Source: Gerris lacustris
Lineage: Eukaryota; Arthropoda; Insecta; Hemiptera; Gerridae
Assembly: GCA_951217055.1 (NCBI GenBank)
Contig: OX578286.1
Span: 41,087,437-41,151,436, forward strand
Direction: 5' to 3'
DNA: 64,000 bases
Shown here: piece after piece, positions 20,169-44,269 of the stretch
Position numbering within the stretch: position 1 is the first letter of the stretch
Layout of the letters: each line of letters starts with the position of its first letter
The notes under the pieces: model-generated
Database searches by the model: none
What the model saw: only the letters and a program-made list of their open reading frames with translations
Told to the model about the DNA's origin: nothing
Program-made: the position numbers and the translations under genes

Positions 20169-20239
20169 TTACTAAAAACTATCGATTATAATTTTTTGCT
20201 AATCGAAACTTGACGTTATTTTAAGATATTATCGATTGA

Positions 20240-20945
20240 TAACATTTTAATTGGGCTCAGGGGCCCTCAAAACGTGCAAATCCATACAAATCACAAGTTC
20301 AAATATTCACGCCATCACGAATAATTTCTTTTAGCGAATTTCCGAAGAAAATTAAGCTATTTCAATGGCTTCAAAATTTTTGTAATGCAAATTTTTGACA
20401 AATTTTTCCATGGAAATCTTTTTTAGACCATTCTAAATCAAATCCGGAAATTTAACACTTTCTTTTATGTATGTATAAATGTATGCATGAATGTATGGAT
20501 GTATGTATTGTATATGAATGTGTCACTCCAGACGATATCTCACCCTAGGGTGCACTTAAAAATCCAAACAAATTTTAAAATGTCAATAAATATCAAAAGA
20601 AAGGATGAGTTCGTTGGTAAGATTTTGGAGTCCATTTAGGGGTCAAATTTTGACAATTTAGGGTCAAAAATAGCATAAAAACGAGTTTTTTTTCCAATTT
20701 ACTCCCTTGTTATATGAAAATATGACAAAAGTGTACATATCAACAATCACTGTACTCTTAAAGAGCTTTCCAACGACATACATCTTGAAGGGTATAATAT
20801 ACTATTTTGACTTTTGTACCCCGTACCCATATGTACTAATTTTTGTTTTCACCAATCCGAATTCTAAACCAAAATTTTCCCATATTATCATAAGCCAATA
20901 ATACGCAGATTTCTTTGAAAATTCGCTCATTAAGTCATAGAGCAT
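20240..20945. other. Unassigned transposon-like segment
   Basis: Contains a GTATGTATAAATGTATGCAT-type ATG-rich microsatellite (20465-20520) and AAGAAAATTC-like sequence near both edges, but no clear inverted repeats. The + frame at 20707-20901 has no recognisable domain. A short TA run lies at 20957-20980. Confidence 0.3.
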
Positions 20946-20999
20946 GACTGGTCTTTATATATATATATATATATATATATACTGCATGAGAGTATTATA

Positions 21000-22540
21000 T
21001 GATAGTAAAAACACTAAAAGGTAATAAAATAAATAAATTTAAAAAAAAATACAAAATTACAAGTTATTTATTTATTAACAAAAGTAATTCCTATATTTCT
21101 TAATATAAACTAAATTTACCTTAAAAAAATAAAATTCTATCTACATTATCAATTTAAAAATTTCTTAAATTTTGTTGGTTTTTACATAAAAAAACAAACA
21201 ATCAAATTCATACTCTTTCTGACTTTTTTTTCAAATTTTGTCCGCATTTTGTTTCCTTAGCTAACATAATATGTATTTATAATTATGTATTATTCGTTTA
21301 TTTATTTTTGCAATTTATAAATTTTCTTTTTATTGGTAGACTTTGATTTTGTAATACATATCACAATTTTATAGAACACGCAATGAAAAACCACATTTAT
21401 TTCTGTTTAATTTGGTTTAAAAAAATGTCATTTTAATTTTAAACACAATTTTTATTTATTTGTTTACATAAACGTCATTAAAATTCATATCTTTAAGACC
21501 AATTTCTTTTTTAAAATTTAATATCCAAATTATTATTAGTTTTTTTTAAAAATGTATATTTTATTATAATTTTTTGGAGCATATATTTATGCAGTAAGAA
21601 CTCGCAATCTTTTATAAAATATATAAAAATCATAACTCAAAATTCGCCTTTTTATTTGACTGCAATATTTATTTAGTTTTTAAAAAAATATATATTTATA
21701 TATTTAAATGGTTAACACAATGAAATTTCACAACAATTATTGTAAATAAAATTATTCTGTTTTATATTTTTGTTATTTTCAAATTTGATACGATAAAAAT
21801 GTATTTATAACAAACTCTTTGTTTTTGGACTATATTGTATTCATTTGTTATTATAATTATTTATTTATTTTGTTTTATAAATATAATTTTTTTTTTTTTT
21901 TTTTTGTTAATATTTTTGGAATGTTTTATTTTATCAGACTATACAACTTTTTTGAAATTTTATTCTTCAATTTTGAAATATTTTAGAATTAAAATATTTC
22001 TTAGATAATAAATTAAAAGGGAAATTTACAGATTAAATTTATTTTACACATGAAATTCTGTACAATATTTAGGATAAAGATATTAAAAATATTTGTTTAA
22101 AAACCTGTTAAAGAATTTATCAGACTATTGTTTTTTTGAACATTTTCATTAAAAACAAAAATTTTGACCAAAAACAATCTGTAATCAAAGAAATTTTAAA
22201 TTTTGAAAGACTTGTGTAATTTATTTTGTAATTATTATTTTTTAAACTTACTTTAAAAAACTTAAAACAAATAAAGAGAATTTATAACTATTAACAATAT
22301 TTAAAAAGAAAACAACATTAAATTAAAAATTAATTATAATAGAAAATTGGTTTTAATTATATTAATATTAGTTGTTGTTTGTAATTAACTTTATAATAGC
22401 TAATTAATTATATTTTATTTATAGTGAATTGTTTTTTAGGGTTAAAAAAAAAATTAAAAAACCTAATATATAATTATAGATTTGTTTTGTTGGTAATAGA
22501 AGAAAATAAAGCTGCTCTGGTTCTTAAGTTTTTCTTACGT
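21000..22540. other. Extremely AT-rich intergenic stretch
   Basis: About 1.5 kb of A/T-dominated sequence with many short T and A runs and no repeats, open frames or element ends I recognise. It separates the TTLL9 3' end from the repeat arrays at 22860 onwards. Confidence 0.6.
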
Positions 22541-22547
22541 AGATTTT

Positions 22548-22580
22548 AAGTATACTTAAATGGTGTTAAGTATACTTAAC
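22548..22580. repeat. Paired TTAAGTATACTTAA palindromes
   Basis: Two perfect palindromic AAGTATACTTAA-type motifs stand 7 bp apart, then GCGCAATCGCATGC and a GC-richer patch to 22660. Possibly the centre of a decayed element. Function unknown. Confidence 0.4.
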
Positions 22581-22861
22581 ATGCGCAATCGCATGCTTAA
22601 CGTCTCTCACGCTTGTCTCTGGGGTGAATTTGGTTCTCCACCGACCTGACTGATCTGGGTTGCACAACTAAACAAAATTAAAATAAATAATTAATATATA
22701 ATATATATTTAAATAATAATTAATAAAATATAATTTAAATCAAATTTAATCTTTCCGTAGTATGAATACTACCAAAATCGTAAAATATGAATTTAAAATA
22801 TAATAGTTTATTTTATTACGATAGAAAAATAGACTCGTAGCAACGAATTTGTTGACATTTT

Positions 22862-23155
22862 TATACGTCCTGATCAACTCATCATTAGGTTTCTTTTTAG
22901 TCCAGATCAACACATAATTAGGGTTTCTTTTTAGTCCCGATCAACACCTAATTAGGGTTTCTTTTTAGTCCTGATCAACACATCATTAGGTTTTATTTTA
23001 GTCCCGATCAACACATTATTAGGTTTCTTTTTATTCCCGATCAACACATTATTAGGTGTCTTTTTATTCACGATCAACACATCATTAGGTTTCCTTTTTA
23101 GACCCGATCAACACATCATAAGAGGTTTTTTTTTTAGTCCCAATCAAGAAAAAGC
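22862..23155. repeat. 33-bp tandem array, about 9 copies
   Basis: A 33-bp unit containing CCGATCAACACATCATTAGG with T-rich spacers, moderately diverged and degenerate at both edges. 23156-23530 contains nothing recognised. Confidence 0.93.
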
Positions 23156-23529
23156 TAACCAGTCGGCTACGCCAGTCTCCAAAAATATGTTGTTTATATA
23201 AGTTAATTATGAGCATATTTACGTTAAATCGAAATTACAAGAAAAATTATACATTACAAATTTAAATTCATTATATTCTTAAAATGTTGTTAGTAGTGTA
23301 AATGAAACGATGGACTACAAACCTTCGAAATGCAATTCGTTGTCTCTTAACCTAGGTTATATAACATTTTTTCCATTATATAACAATTTATTAAAAAAAT
23401 ATTATTATTAACATTAAAGCATAGTATTATAATATATACATCATAATTTATATTATATAAAATTTAAATTGGTCTCCTTGAGAAGACTTCGTCTAAAAAA
23501 AAAAAATTATAATTAAATTGAATAATAAT

Positions 23530-24340
23530 TGTGTAGATTCATAGATAATTGAGGATATCGACTGAGAATGATATATAAATTAAGGATATCGACTGAGAAT
23601 GATATATAAATTAAGGATATCGACTGAGAATGATATATAAATTAAGGATATCGACTGAGAATGATATATAAATTAAGGATATCGACTGAGAATGATATAT
23701 AAATTAAGGATATCGACTGAGAATGATATATAAATTAAGGATATCGACTGAGAATGATATTTAAATTAAGGATATCGACTGAGAATGATATATAAATTAA
23801 GGATATCGACTGTGAATTAAACAGAAATTAATGTTAGCGATGGTGAATTAAATAGACATTGAGGTAGTCGATAGTGAATTAAATAATTGAGGATAATCGA
23901 CTGGGAATTAAATAGACATTGAGGTGGTCGATAGTGAATTAAATAATTGAGGATATCGACTGTGAATTAAATAGACATTGAGGTGGTCGATAGTGAATTA
24001 AATAATTGAGGATATCGACTGTGAATTAAACAGAAATTGATGTTAGCGATGGTGAATTAAATAGACATTGAGGCGGTCGATAGTGAATTAAATAATTGAG
24101 GATAATCGACTGGGAATTAAATAGACATTGAGGTGGTCGATAGTGAATTAAATAATTGAGGATATCGACTAAGAATTAAAAACAAATTAATATTAGTGAC
24201 GGTGAATTAAAGAGGTCGACAGTGAATTAAATATAAATTAAGGAAATTGACTGTAAATTACCGATAGAATTAAATTGTAATTGAGCATACTGACTGTGAA
24301 TAAATAATAATTAAGGATACCGATTCCGAATTAAGTAGAA
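23530..24340 (+). repeat. 31-bp satellite, left arm of an inverted array
   Basis: About nine near-identical copies of a 31-bp unit (AAGGATATCGACTGAGAATG) are followed by diverged units (TGAATTAAATAGACATTGAG, GGTGGTCGATAGTGAATTAA). The diverged half matches in reverse complement the array at 24491-25128. Confidence 0.9.
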
Positions 24341-24344
24341 ATTG

Positions 24345-24490
24345 ATGATGGCAAGGATCAGTCAAAAGTGAAAATTATAATTTTTGGATTTTTCGAAGAT
24401 TCGGAAAAATGTATTTCCTTCTTCAATGTATAATACAAGAATGGTGAATCCAAAACTTTTATTTTTTACTTTAGACTGATTCTAGCTATC
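24345..24490. repeat. Palindromic centre between the opposed arms (F3 family)
   Basis: GGATCAGTCAAAAGTGAAAA on the left is mirrored by TTTTTTACTTTAGACTGATT on the right, with TTTTGGATT and AATCCAAAA further in. It is the symmetry point of the two satellite arms. Related sequence lies at 16380 and 46610. Confidence 0.7.
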
Positions 24491-25128
24491 CTCAATTACT
24501 ATTTAATTCACAGTCGGCATCCTCAATTACTATTTAATTCACAGTCGGCATCCTCAATTACTATTTAATTCACAGTCGGCATCCTCAATTACTATTTAAT
24601 TCACAGTCGGCATCCTCAATTACTATTTAATTCACAGTCGGCATCCTCAATTACTATTTAATTCACAGTCGGCATCCTCAATTACTATTTAATTCACAGT
24701 CGGCATCCTCAATTACTATTTAATTCAGAGTCAGTATCCAAAATTACTATTTAATTCACAGTCGGCATCCTCAATTACTATTTAATTCACAGTCGGCATC
24801 CTCAATTACTATTTAATTCAGAGTCAGTATCCAAAATTACTATATAATTCACAGTCGGTATCCTCATTTGCTATTTAATTCACTGTCACTAACCTCAATT
24901 ACTATTTAATTCAGAGTCAGTATCCAAAATTACTATTTAATTCACAGTCGGTATCCTCATTTGCTATTTAATTCACTGTCAGTAACCTCAATTACTATTT
25001 AATTCACAGTCGGTATCCTCATTTGCTATTTAATTCACTGTCAGTAACCTCAATTACTATTTAATTCACAGTCGGTATCCTCATTTGCTATTTAATTCAC
25101 TGTCAGTAACCTCAATTACTATTTAATC
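24491..25128 (-). repeat. 31-bp satellite, right arm of the inverted array
   Basis: About 20 copies of TCCTCAATTACTATTTAATT followed by CACAGTCGGCA, which is the reverse complement of the left-arm unit. The left part is homogeneous; the right part alternates two variants (CATTTGCTATTTAATTCACT, TCAGTAACCTCAATTACTAT), giving a 62-bp dimer. 25129-25620 holds nothing recognised. Confidence 0.92.
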
Positions 25129-25624
25129 AACAGTTTTTTATCCCAATAGTTATTGTTATTTGATAATAAAACTGATTAAGTTTTATCAATTAGAATTTAT
25201 AGAAATGAGCAACTTCTATGAAGTTTTGGCTAAAAACAAACCAAATTAATGTTATTTTGTTGAAAGCGTAGTTTACAATGAAAGCATATATTGAAAGTCA
25301 GTCAAATAATAACCACATAATTCCAAAATAGTGCGTGAAAAGCATTTGCTGAAGTACACACTGATTTTGTTATAATAAATGTATGTTGTTTTGTACAAAT
25401 TTACTGAAGTGAAAATACGTCAAGTTTAAATGTAGATTTGAAATGTTGTATTATAAAAATTTAACTAGATAAAAAAAACGTAAGTGATACCTAATGTTCT
25501 GAAGGAGGTCGTTAAGTGCAAACATTAGATGAAATAATATAATAATTAAAATGATAAAAAATTGGTAGTGTGTGAAGTCTCACGTAAAAAGGGTTTCGTT
25601 GGTGTTGTAAACATGAAATAAGTA

Positions 25625-26610
25625 GTGTGGGGGGGGGGGGGGGGGGGAATTTGGATGTTTTTGACAAAATGGCGTAGAAAATTAAACGCTTTCCACAAGT
25701 GTTATATATTTTTGTAATCTACTCTTCAATACCTTTCACTTGATACCCCACTCATTGATTTTGAAAAAATTATTTTTTCCCCGTGACAGCAATTAGCCGC
25801 CATCTTGGATTCCCAGTTAATCCGACCAAGTTGCTATTCTTATTTTTTCTTTGGCCCATCAGATTGCACATTTTGCATATTTTTCTATATTTTTAGTAAG
25901 AGCGGAAATATAGTTTTAGGGGGGGAGGGGGGGGGGGGGGGGGGGAAGCTAAATTTCAATGTTTTTTGACAAAATGGCGGGAAAAATTAAACGCTTTCTA
26001 CAAGTGTTATATATTTTTGTAATCTACCCTTCAATACCTTTCATTTGATACCTCACCCAAAATTTAAAAATAATATTTATTTTCATGTGACATGAATTAT
26101 CCGCCATCTTGGATTCCCAGTAAATCAGATCAAATTGCTAATCTTATTTTTTCTATGGCCTACCAGACCACACATTTTGCATATTTTTAGTATGAGCGGA
26201 AATACGATTTTGGGGGGGGGGGACACGCAAAATTTCGATGTTTTTTGACAAAATGGCGCCGAAAATTGAACACTTTCCCTAAGTGATATATATATTTGTA
26301 ATCTACTCTTTAATACCTTTCATTTGATACCCCACTTAAAATTAAAAAAAAATATTTTTTTCGCATGACGTGAGTTATCTGCCATTTTGGATTTGATCAG
26401 CTGATAATTTTGAGTTCGCTATATTTTTCCTGTGTGCGCGTCAAAACGATCTTTAATATTGGAAAGTTTCACGTTTCTATCTCTTTTTATTCAAAATTTA
26501 TTGGAATCGTAAAGAGTGACAGACAGATAGACAGACAGACAGACAGACAGACACATGAACGAAACTATAAGGGTTTCTTTTTTTGGTTTTACCAACGAAA
26601 CCCTAATTAA
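25625..26610 (+). mobile_element. Threefold ~295-bp transposon module (F4)
   Basis: Three successive copies start with long G runs (25629, 25921, 26213), each followed by TTTTTTGACAAAATGGCG and CCTTTCATTTGATACC motifs. The last ends in an ACAG/GACA microsatellite (26519-26552) and a terminal hairpin-like AAGGGTTTC/GAAACCCT pair (26568-26605). A related copy lies in reverse inside the hAT element at 49110-49650. No transposase. Confidence 0.6.
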
Positions 26611-28288
26611 TAGAATATAATAAATTAAAAATTAATATAATAACTAAAAACATTTTTGTTGTTGTAAGAACGTACAACGCGTTCTTAAGTCAAGTTATTC
26701 ATATAATGTTATTAAATTATATCCATCAAATGTTAAATATTTTTACGTTGGTAATTGTAAAATCTTAGTTAATATAGATAATGTTAGAAATGATCACAAG
26801 TTAGTTGTTAAATAATGTCATGTTAAAAATTCATATTTTTTTATGTTGAGATTATTTTGTAGTTTTTAAACGATCTGATAAAGTATACAATGTTAGTATA
26901 ATTTACAATAAAATTGTCATATATCATATGTGGCAATGTCAGTATTGGCGAATTGTATTAATAGTTATTAAAATTAAGAAACTTGACAATTTGGTACAGC
27001 TTAAGTAGAGTAAAAAAGGATAAATTAAAAAGAATGTGATAAAGTCAGAAAAGCAATTTCAAATGGTTATGTCTATGGGAAAACTAAATTTTTTTAACTT
27101 AGATTTAGCTGTTATCAGATAACAAAAGCTTGAAAGATATAAACTCCAGTTGAAAAAGGTAATGAGATAAGGGAAAATACAATTGTACTCGTGAAAATTG
27201 TTCGACATGTCAAGGTTCCATGGAAAACCTAATAGCAGAGTGTCAAAGTTCAGTGATATATTCAAGTGTTTATGCAATGGAAAAAGGTCAAAAAGATGTT
27301 GGCAAAAATTCCAAATTCATAGGTGAAAATTGTTTAAAAATTCCATGTTTTAAGTAAAATATAAAGGCAGAGAGTCCAAGGTAAAAGAGTTAAATGCTTG
27401 TTATACAGTAGGAAATGATCAAAGAGTTGAAAGAAAATTGAATTGCATTGATGAAAATTATTTAAGAAGTTAATATTACGTGGAAAATCATAGGCAAAGG
27501 TCTAAGTTCCGTGTGAAATGCAACCGATACAATAGTAAAAGGTCTAAAATGCTTAAAAAAATCTATTGAATAATGATAAAAAGGCTAAAGTTGCACGAGA
27601 AAATTATTTGGAAAAATACAAATGGAAGTAGAGACAAGGAAAAACGAATGAAAAGGTTTAGATGATAAGATTAGGTTTAGTACAATATTTTGTGTGAAGA
27701 CGTTGTTTGGTTATTGAACTACACCTGTTTCAAAAATAATAATAATAATACACCTGTTTCATAAAAAGATAGGTGATTGAGCAAATTAAATTACCAATTG
27801 TAAATAGAAAGAAAGAAACATTAGACAGACTTAATGACAATGTTTAAAATTTCAAATTGGAATGGTAAAGCTTGCTTAATATACAAATAAGCATGGAGTA
27901 GCAAAATGACAAAAGGCGATAATGGCGAAGTGGTAAAGCTTAAAAATTGTGCAATGAAGTGTGCTGTCTTTATGTTTTGTAAGCAGTAAAGGTGATAAGC
28001 ATGATAACAAAGATCAAGTCCATCTGAGTCACTATATGAAGCATATCCAGAGAAAGTAAAGTCATTAGAACAATCTAATTTTACAAGAATTCTTTGTTCT
28101 GGTGATAAATTTGTTCGTCCATGTCATGCAGTCACCTAGTGCTAACATTGTCCGGTCATTACGTTTTATCGACTTCCAATGACCTAATATGTTTTGGAAG
28201 CACTTCCAAAAGCACTGATTTTTGAAGAGCCATTCTTACGCTACAAGACGAAGTCATCTCAATGGAAGACCCTATGACCAGTGATACC
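26611..28288. other. Intergenic region with degenerate internal repetition
   Basis: 27040-27700 contains many diverged repeats of a theme such as GGTGAAAATTGTTTAAAAAT and GGAAAA-TCAAAG, too decayed to define a unit. AATAATAATAAT and CACCTGTTTCA are duplicated near 27720-27765. No gene supported. If the - strand gene ends at 28289, its 3' untranslated region runs into this stretch, but no clear AATAAA is seen close by. Confidence 0.4.
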
Positions 28289-39136
<10,848 letters not shown>

Positions 39137-39279
39137 CTGTAAACAGAAAAATAAAATAAAATTATAATATATTATCTTTATCTATAATAAAGTTATGCGA
39201 TAGTCTTGGAACTTGGAAAATGTATTGTTTCTCATTTAATGAGTATGACTTTGGATGACAGAAGTATCCTGAAGAAATG

Positions 39280-41300
39280 GCATGCTCTATCAAAATAATG
39301 CTATTGGAAAACGTACTCTACCGAAATAATGGCATTGGAAAACGTACTCTACCGAAATAATGACATTGGAAAACGTACTCTTCCGAAATAATGCTATTGG
39401 AAAACGTACTCTACCGAAATAATTACATTGGAAAACGTACTCTACTTAAATAATGCTATTGGAAAACGTACTCTACAGAAATAATGGCATTGGAAAACGT
39501 ACTCTACCGAAATAATGACATTGGAAAACGTACTCTTCCGAAATAATGCTATTGGAAAACGTACTCTACAGAAATAATTACATTGGAAAACGTACTCTAC
39601 TTAAATAATGCTATTGGAAAACGTACTCTACAGAAATAATTACATTGGAAAACGTACTCTACTTAAATAATGCTATTGGAAAACGTACTCTACAGAAATA
39701 ATTACCTTGGAAAACGTACTCTACCGAAATAATTACATTGGAAAATGTACTCTACCGAAATAATGCTATTGGAAAACGTACTCTACTTAAATAATGCTAT
39801 TGGAAAACGTACTCTACTTAAATAATGCTATTGGAAAACGTACTCTACCGAAATAATGGCATTGGAAAACGTACTCTACCGAAATAATGACATTGGAAAA
39901 CGTACTCTTCCGAAATAATGCTATTGGAAAACGTACTCTACAGAAATAATTACATTGGAAAACGTACTCTACTTAAATAATGCTATTGGAAAACGTACTC
40001 TACCGAAATAATTACATTGGAAAACGTACTCTACCGAAATAATGACATTGGAAAACGTACTCTTCCGAAATAATGCTATTGGAAAACGTACTCTACAGAA
40101 ATAATTACATTGGAAAACGTACTCTACTTAAATAATGCTATTGGAAAACGTACTCTACAGAAATAATTACATTGGAAAACGTACTCTACTTAAATAATGC
40201 TATTGGAAAACGTACTCTACAGAAATAATTACCTTGGAAAACGTACTCTACCGAAATAATTACATTGGAAAATGTACTCTACCGAAATAATGCTATTGGA
40301 AAACGTACTCTACTTAAATAATGCTATTGGAAAACGTACTCTACTTAAATAATGCTATTGGAAAACGTACTCTACTTAAATAATGCTATTGGAAAACGTA
40401 CTCTACTTAAATAATGCTATTGGAAAACGTACTCTACTTAAATAATGCTATTGGAAAACGTACTCTACTTAAATAATGCTATTGGAAAACGTACTCTACT
40501 TAAATAATGCTATTGGAAAACGTACTCTACTTAAATAATGCTATTGGAAAACGTACTCTACAGAAATAATTACATTGGAAAACGTACTCTACTTAAATAA
40601 TGCTATTGGAAAACGTACTCTACCGAAATAATTACATTGGAAAACGTACTCTACCGAAATAATGACATTGGAAAACGTACTCTTCCGAAATAATGCTATT
40701 GGAAAACGTACTCTACAGAAATAATTACATTGGAAAACGTACTCTACTTAAATAATGCTATTGGAAAACGTACTCTACAGAAATAATTACATTGGAAAAC
40801 GTACTCTACTTAAATAATGCTATTGGAAAACGTACTCTACAGAAATAATTACCTTGGAAAACGTACTCTACCGAAATAATTACATTGGAAAATGTACTCT
40901 ACCGAAATAATGCTATTGGAAAACGTACTCTACTTAAATAATGCTATTGGAAAACGTACTCTACTTAAATAATGCTATTGGAAAACGTACTCTACTTAAA
41001 TAATGCTATTGGAAAACGTACTCTACTTAAATAATGCTATTGGAAAACGTACTCTACTTAAATAATGCTATTGGAAAACGTACTCTACTTAAATAATGCT
41101 ATTGGAAAACGTACTCTACTTAAATAATGCTATTGGAAAACGTACTCTACTTAAATAATGCTATTGGAAAACGTACTCTACAGAAATAATGCTATTGGAA
41201 AACGTACTCTACTTAAATAATGCTATTGGAAAACGTACTCTACAGAAATAATGCTATTGGAAAACGTACTCTCCTTTAATAATGCTATTGGAAAACGTAA
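39280..41300. repeat. 31-bp tandem array, about 65 copies, with higher-order structure
   Basis: The unit contains ATTGGAAAACGTACTCTAC and then CGAAATAATG, CTTAAATAATG or CAGAAATAATT. Variant strings recur in blocks: the rare ACCTTGG unit is at 39704, 40231 and 40851, exactly 17 and 20 units apart. This array lies directly upstream of an exon of the - strand gene, in its intron. Confidence 0.97.
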
Positions 41301-41579
41301 GAATCCGACAATGAGATGCTCATTTAAGCGTAAGAGTATGTAAATCATTAATATTTTCTAATAATACATCTTAATTAACATTTTCTATAATATATTCAAA
41401 AAATATGAGCCCTTAAATTCAAGGCATTAAAAAAATCTAAAATTTAAATAATGATTAAGTATAAAAGAGATTATTGGAGCATGTAAGTTTTAGAATTATT
41501 TTGGTTGTAGGTTATTTTAATTCGTAAATTATTTTATCTTTGAAATCATTTATGTCCTTGGTTAACATAGTTTCAGAAT

Positions 41580-42200
41580 TATTAGTACGCTATTAACATC
41601 ATTGGAAAACGTAAGTTTCAGAATTAATTCACGTTTTAGGGCATTGGAAAACGTAGTTAAAGAATTATAATACGCTTTGTCATCGAACAAAGTAAATTTT
41701 AGAATTGTTTCACGTTTTATGGCATGGAAATATTGAAATATAAGAAGTTTCAGAATTACTTCACGTTTTAGGGCATTGGAAAACGTAGTTAGATAATTAT
41801 AATACGCTTTGTCATTGAATAATGTATAAGTTTTAGAATTGTTTCACGTTTTATGGCATGGAAATGTAAAAAGTTTCAGAATTACTTCACGTTTTAGGAC
41901 ATTGGAAAACGTAGTTAAAGAAATATAATACGCTTTGTCATTGAAAAATGGAAGTTTTAGAATTGTTTCACGTTTTATGGCATGGAAATGTAAAAAGTTT
42001 CAGAATTACTTCACATTTCAGGACATTGGAAAACGTAGTTAGATAATTATAATATGCTTTGTCATTGAACAATGTAAGTTTAAGAATTGTTTCACGTTTT
42101 ATGACATGGAAATATAAGAAGTTTCAGAATTACTTCACGTTTTAGGGCATTGGAAAACGTAGTTAAATAATTATATTACGCTTTATCATTGGATGACCTT
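41580..42200. repeat. Long-unit (~125-bp) repeat sharing the 31-bp array core
   Basis: About five units with CATTGGAAAACGTAGTTA, CACGTTTTAGGGCATTGG and AATACGCTTTGTCATTG. The core ATTGGAAAACGTA is the same as in the neighbouring 31-bp array, so one array probably seeded the other. Confidence 0.8.
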
Positions 42201-42668
42201 CCATGTTTCATTATTATTAAACTTTGATAAAGACAATGAAATGTAAGTTTCAGAATATTTTAAAGGCATAGGTAAAAGTGCATAAGGAAATTAAGTAAAT
42301 ATATTTGCACATCAATACAATAAAGATTTCAAATTAATAAAATTATTATAATGCAAACTTCCCAACCAACTATAATCTAAACAAAGAAACACAATGCAAC
42401 TCTATTAAAAATAAAAATAAATAAATCTTAAAAAGTATATGAAAAAAAACGCATAAACATACATCTTTCTATTATCACCTATAACTCATCTTCACCGACA
42501 AAGCTTTTTTTTTTTTTGTTTTTACATTAAAAGCAAAAAATAACAATGAAGATTTGAGTAACAATGCATTTGAAAAATGCAATAATGCACTTCTATAATG
42601 CATAAAAAAACACCATTCTTCTGCAGTTGTTGTTTTCCATTACAATAGTATAAAAAATTGCATACCCG

Positions 42669-42822
<154 letters not shown>

Positions 42823-43163
42823 ATTTATTTATTTATGATTAGAAGAATTTGCAATACGAAAATTGCATTCTATGTACTATTATTTCTTGTTGCTTTCACA
42901 TCACGATTCTTTTATTTGTTTGGTTTATTTTTATTGTTTTGTTATTTTATTTTTTTGTGATTGAATGACAGTTCACGATTTGATTTATATTTTTTGTAAG
43001 GTTCAATCAGTCTTAAATTGTTGAGTTATGTATGGAATATATTTTTTGTTTTGTTGTTATTTATTTTTATGAGATTAATCGCAAGGCTTTGCGACATAAC
43101 TAAAAAATATATATTTTTTTTTAAAGCGTGCACCTTTTCGAAAATGCCAGCTTACGATTTATT

Positions 43164-43355
43164 TTTGAAGTGAAACTTCTACTGGCGGCGGTAGAGTGAA
43201 TTTTTTCATATAGTGACATCGTGTAACGAAGTTTGCGATTCGAGACTCGTCCAAGTGTAACATTTTTACAGATTAATTGTATTATACCTATTTAAAGACC
43301 AGCAAATCAAAACAAACATTAATTTTTTTTATTGGAATAAATGTGGTTGCCTTGG
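43164..43355. mobile_element. Dispersed repeat, copy 2 of the 5521 family
   Basis: Close match to 5521-5710 (GAAGTGAAACTTCT, GGCGGCGGTAGAGTGAATTT, GCGATTCGAGACTC, ATTGGAATAAATGTGG). The right inverted terminus seen in copy 1 is missing, so it is 3' truncated. Confidence 0.65.
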
Positions 43356-43589
43356 CGAATAAATAATTTTATTCGAAATTATTATATAAATAATAAATAA
43401 TTGGGATTGAGTAAAAAATTGGATTAAGATTTTTAAAGGATTAACTCAATTCACTGAAAAGCTCTACTACGCAGTTAACAGGGTATACACAAGAAATTAG
43501 GTAAACAACAGTAGATATTAGGTAAAATTAACTGAATGTGTGTTAACATGTGAGCTATTTTATCAGTTTTTTTACAGTTCCGTCGGAAG

Positions 43590-44150
43590 AGAACTTACGA
43601 GAAACACAAGGATTAACAATATTCTAACAGAGTGAACTGTACAAGAATCAAACTGTGTGGACAGTACTGTACAAGAGTAAAACTGAGTGAACTTTACGAG
43701 ATACAATCTGAAATCTGAGTGAACGTTACAAGAGTCAAACTGAGTGAACTTTACAAGAGGTGAACTGAGCGCACTGGACTAGAATCAAACTGAGTGAACT
43801 GTACAAGAATCAAACTGAGTGAACTGTACAAGAATCAAACTGTGTGAACTGTACAAGAATCAAACTGTGTGGACAGTATACTGTACAAGAGTCAAACTGT
43901 GTGGACAGTATACTGTACAAGAGTCAAACTGAGTGAACTTTACGAGATACAATCTGAAATCTGAGTGAACGTTACAAGAGTCAAACTGAGTGAACTTTAC
44001 AAGAGGTGAACTGAGCGCACTGGACTAGAATCAAACTGAGTGAACTTTACGAGAAACAATCTGAGTGGACTTCACAAGAGTCAAGCGTCAAGCTGAGTGA
44101 ACATTAAAAATATCAAACTGAGCACACTGTATGTTTAACTGAGTGAACTG
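43590..44150. repeat. Degenerate ~24-bp minisatellite
   Basis: Repeats of GAATCAAACTGAGTGAACTG and TACAAGAG variants. A block of about 240 bp (43650-43800) is duplicated at 43895-44040, so the array grew by segmental duplication. Confidence 0.9.
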
Positions 44151-44269
44151 AGAAGTTTATCGCTTCAAAAAAGGGGCATAGCAACGTAGAGCTAACAACG
44201 ACGTGAATACACTAGAGATTCGCTAATACCAACAATTTTGATTCTGTGTTATTTTTATGTAATTTAGGA

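Noticed and set aside
39280..41300. CRISPR-like regularly spaced repeats
   Set aside because: Head-to-tail satellite without unique spacers, in a eukaryotic genome. The same applies to the other arrays.
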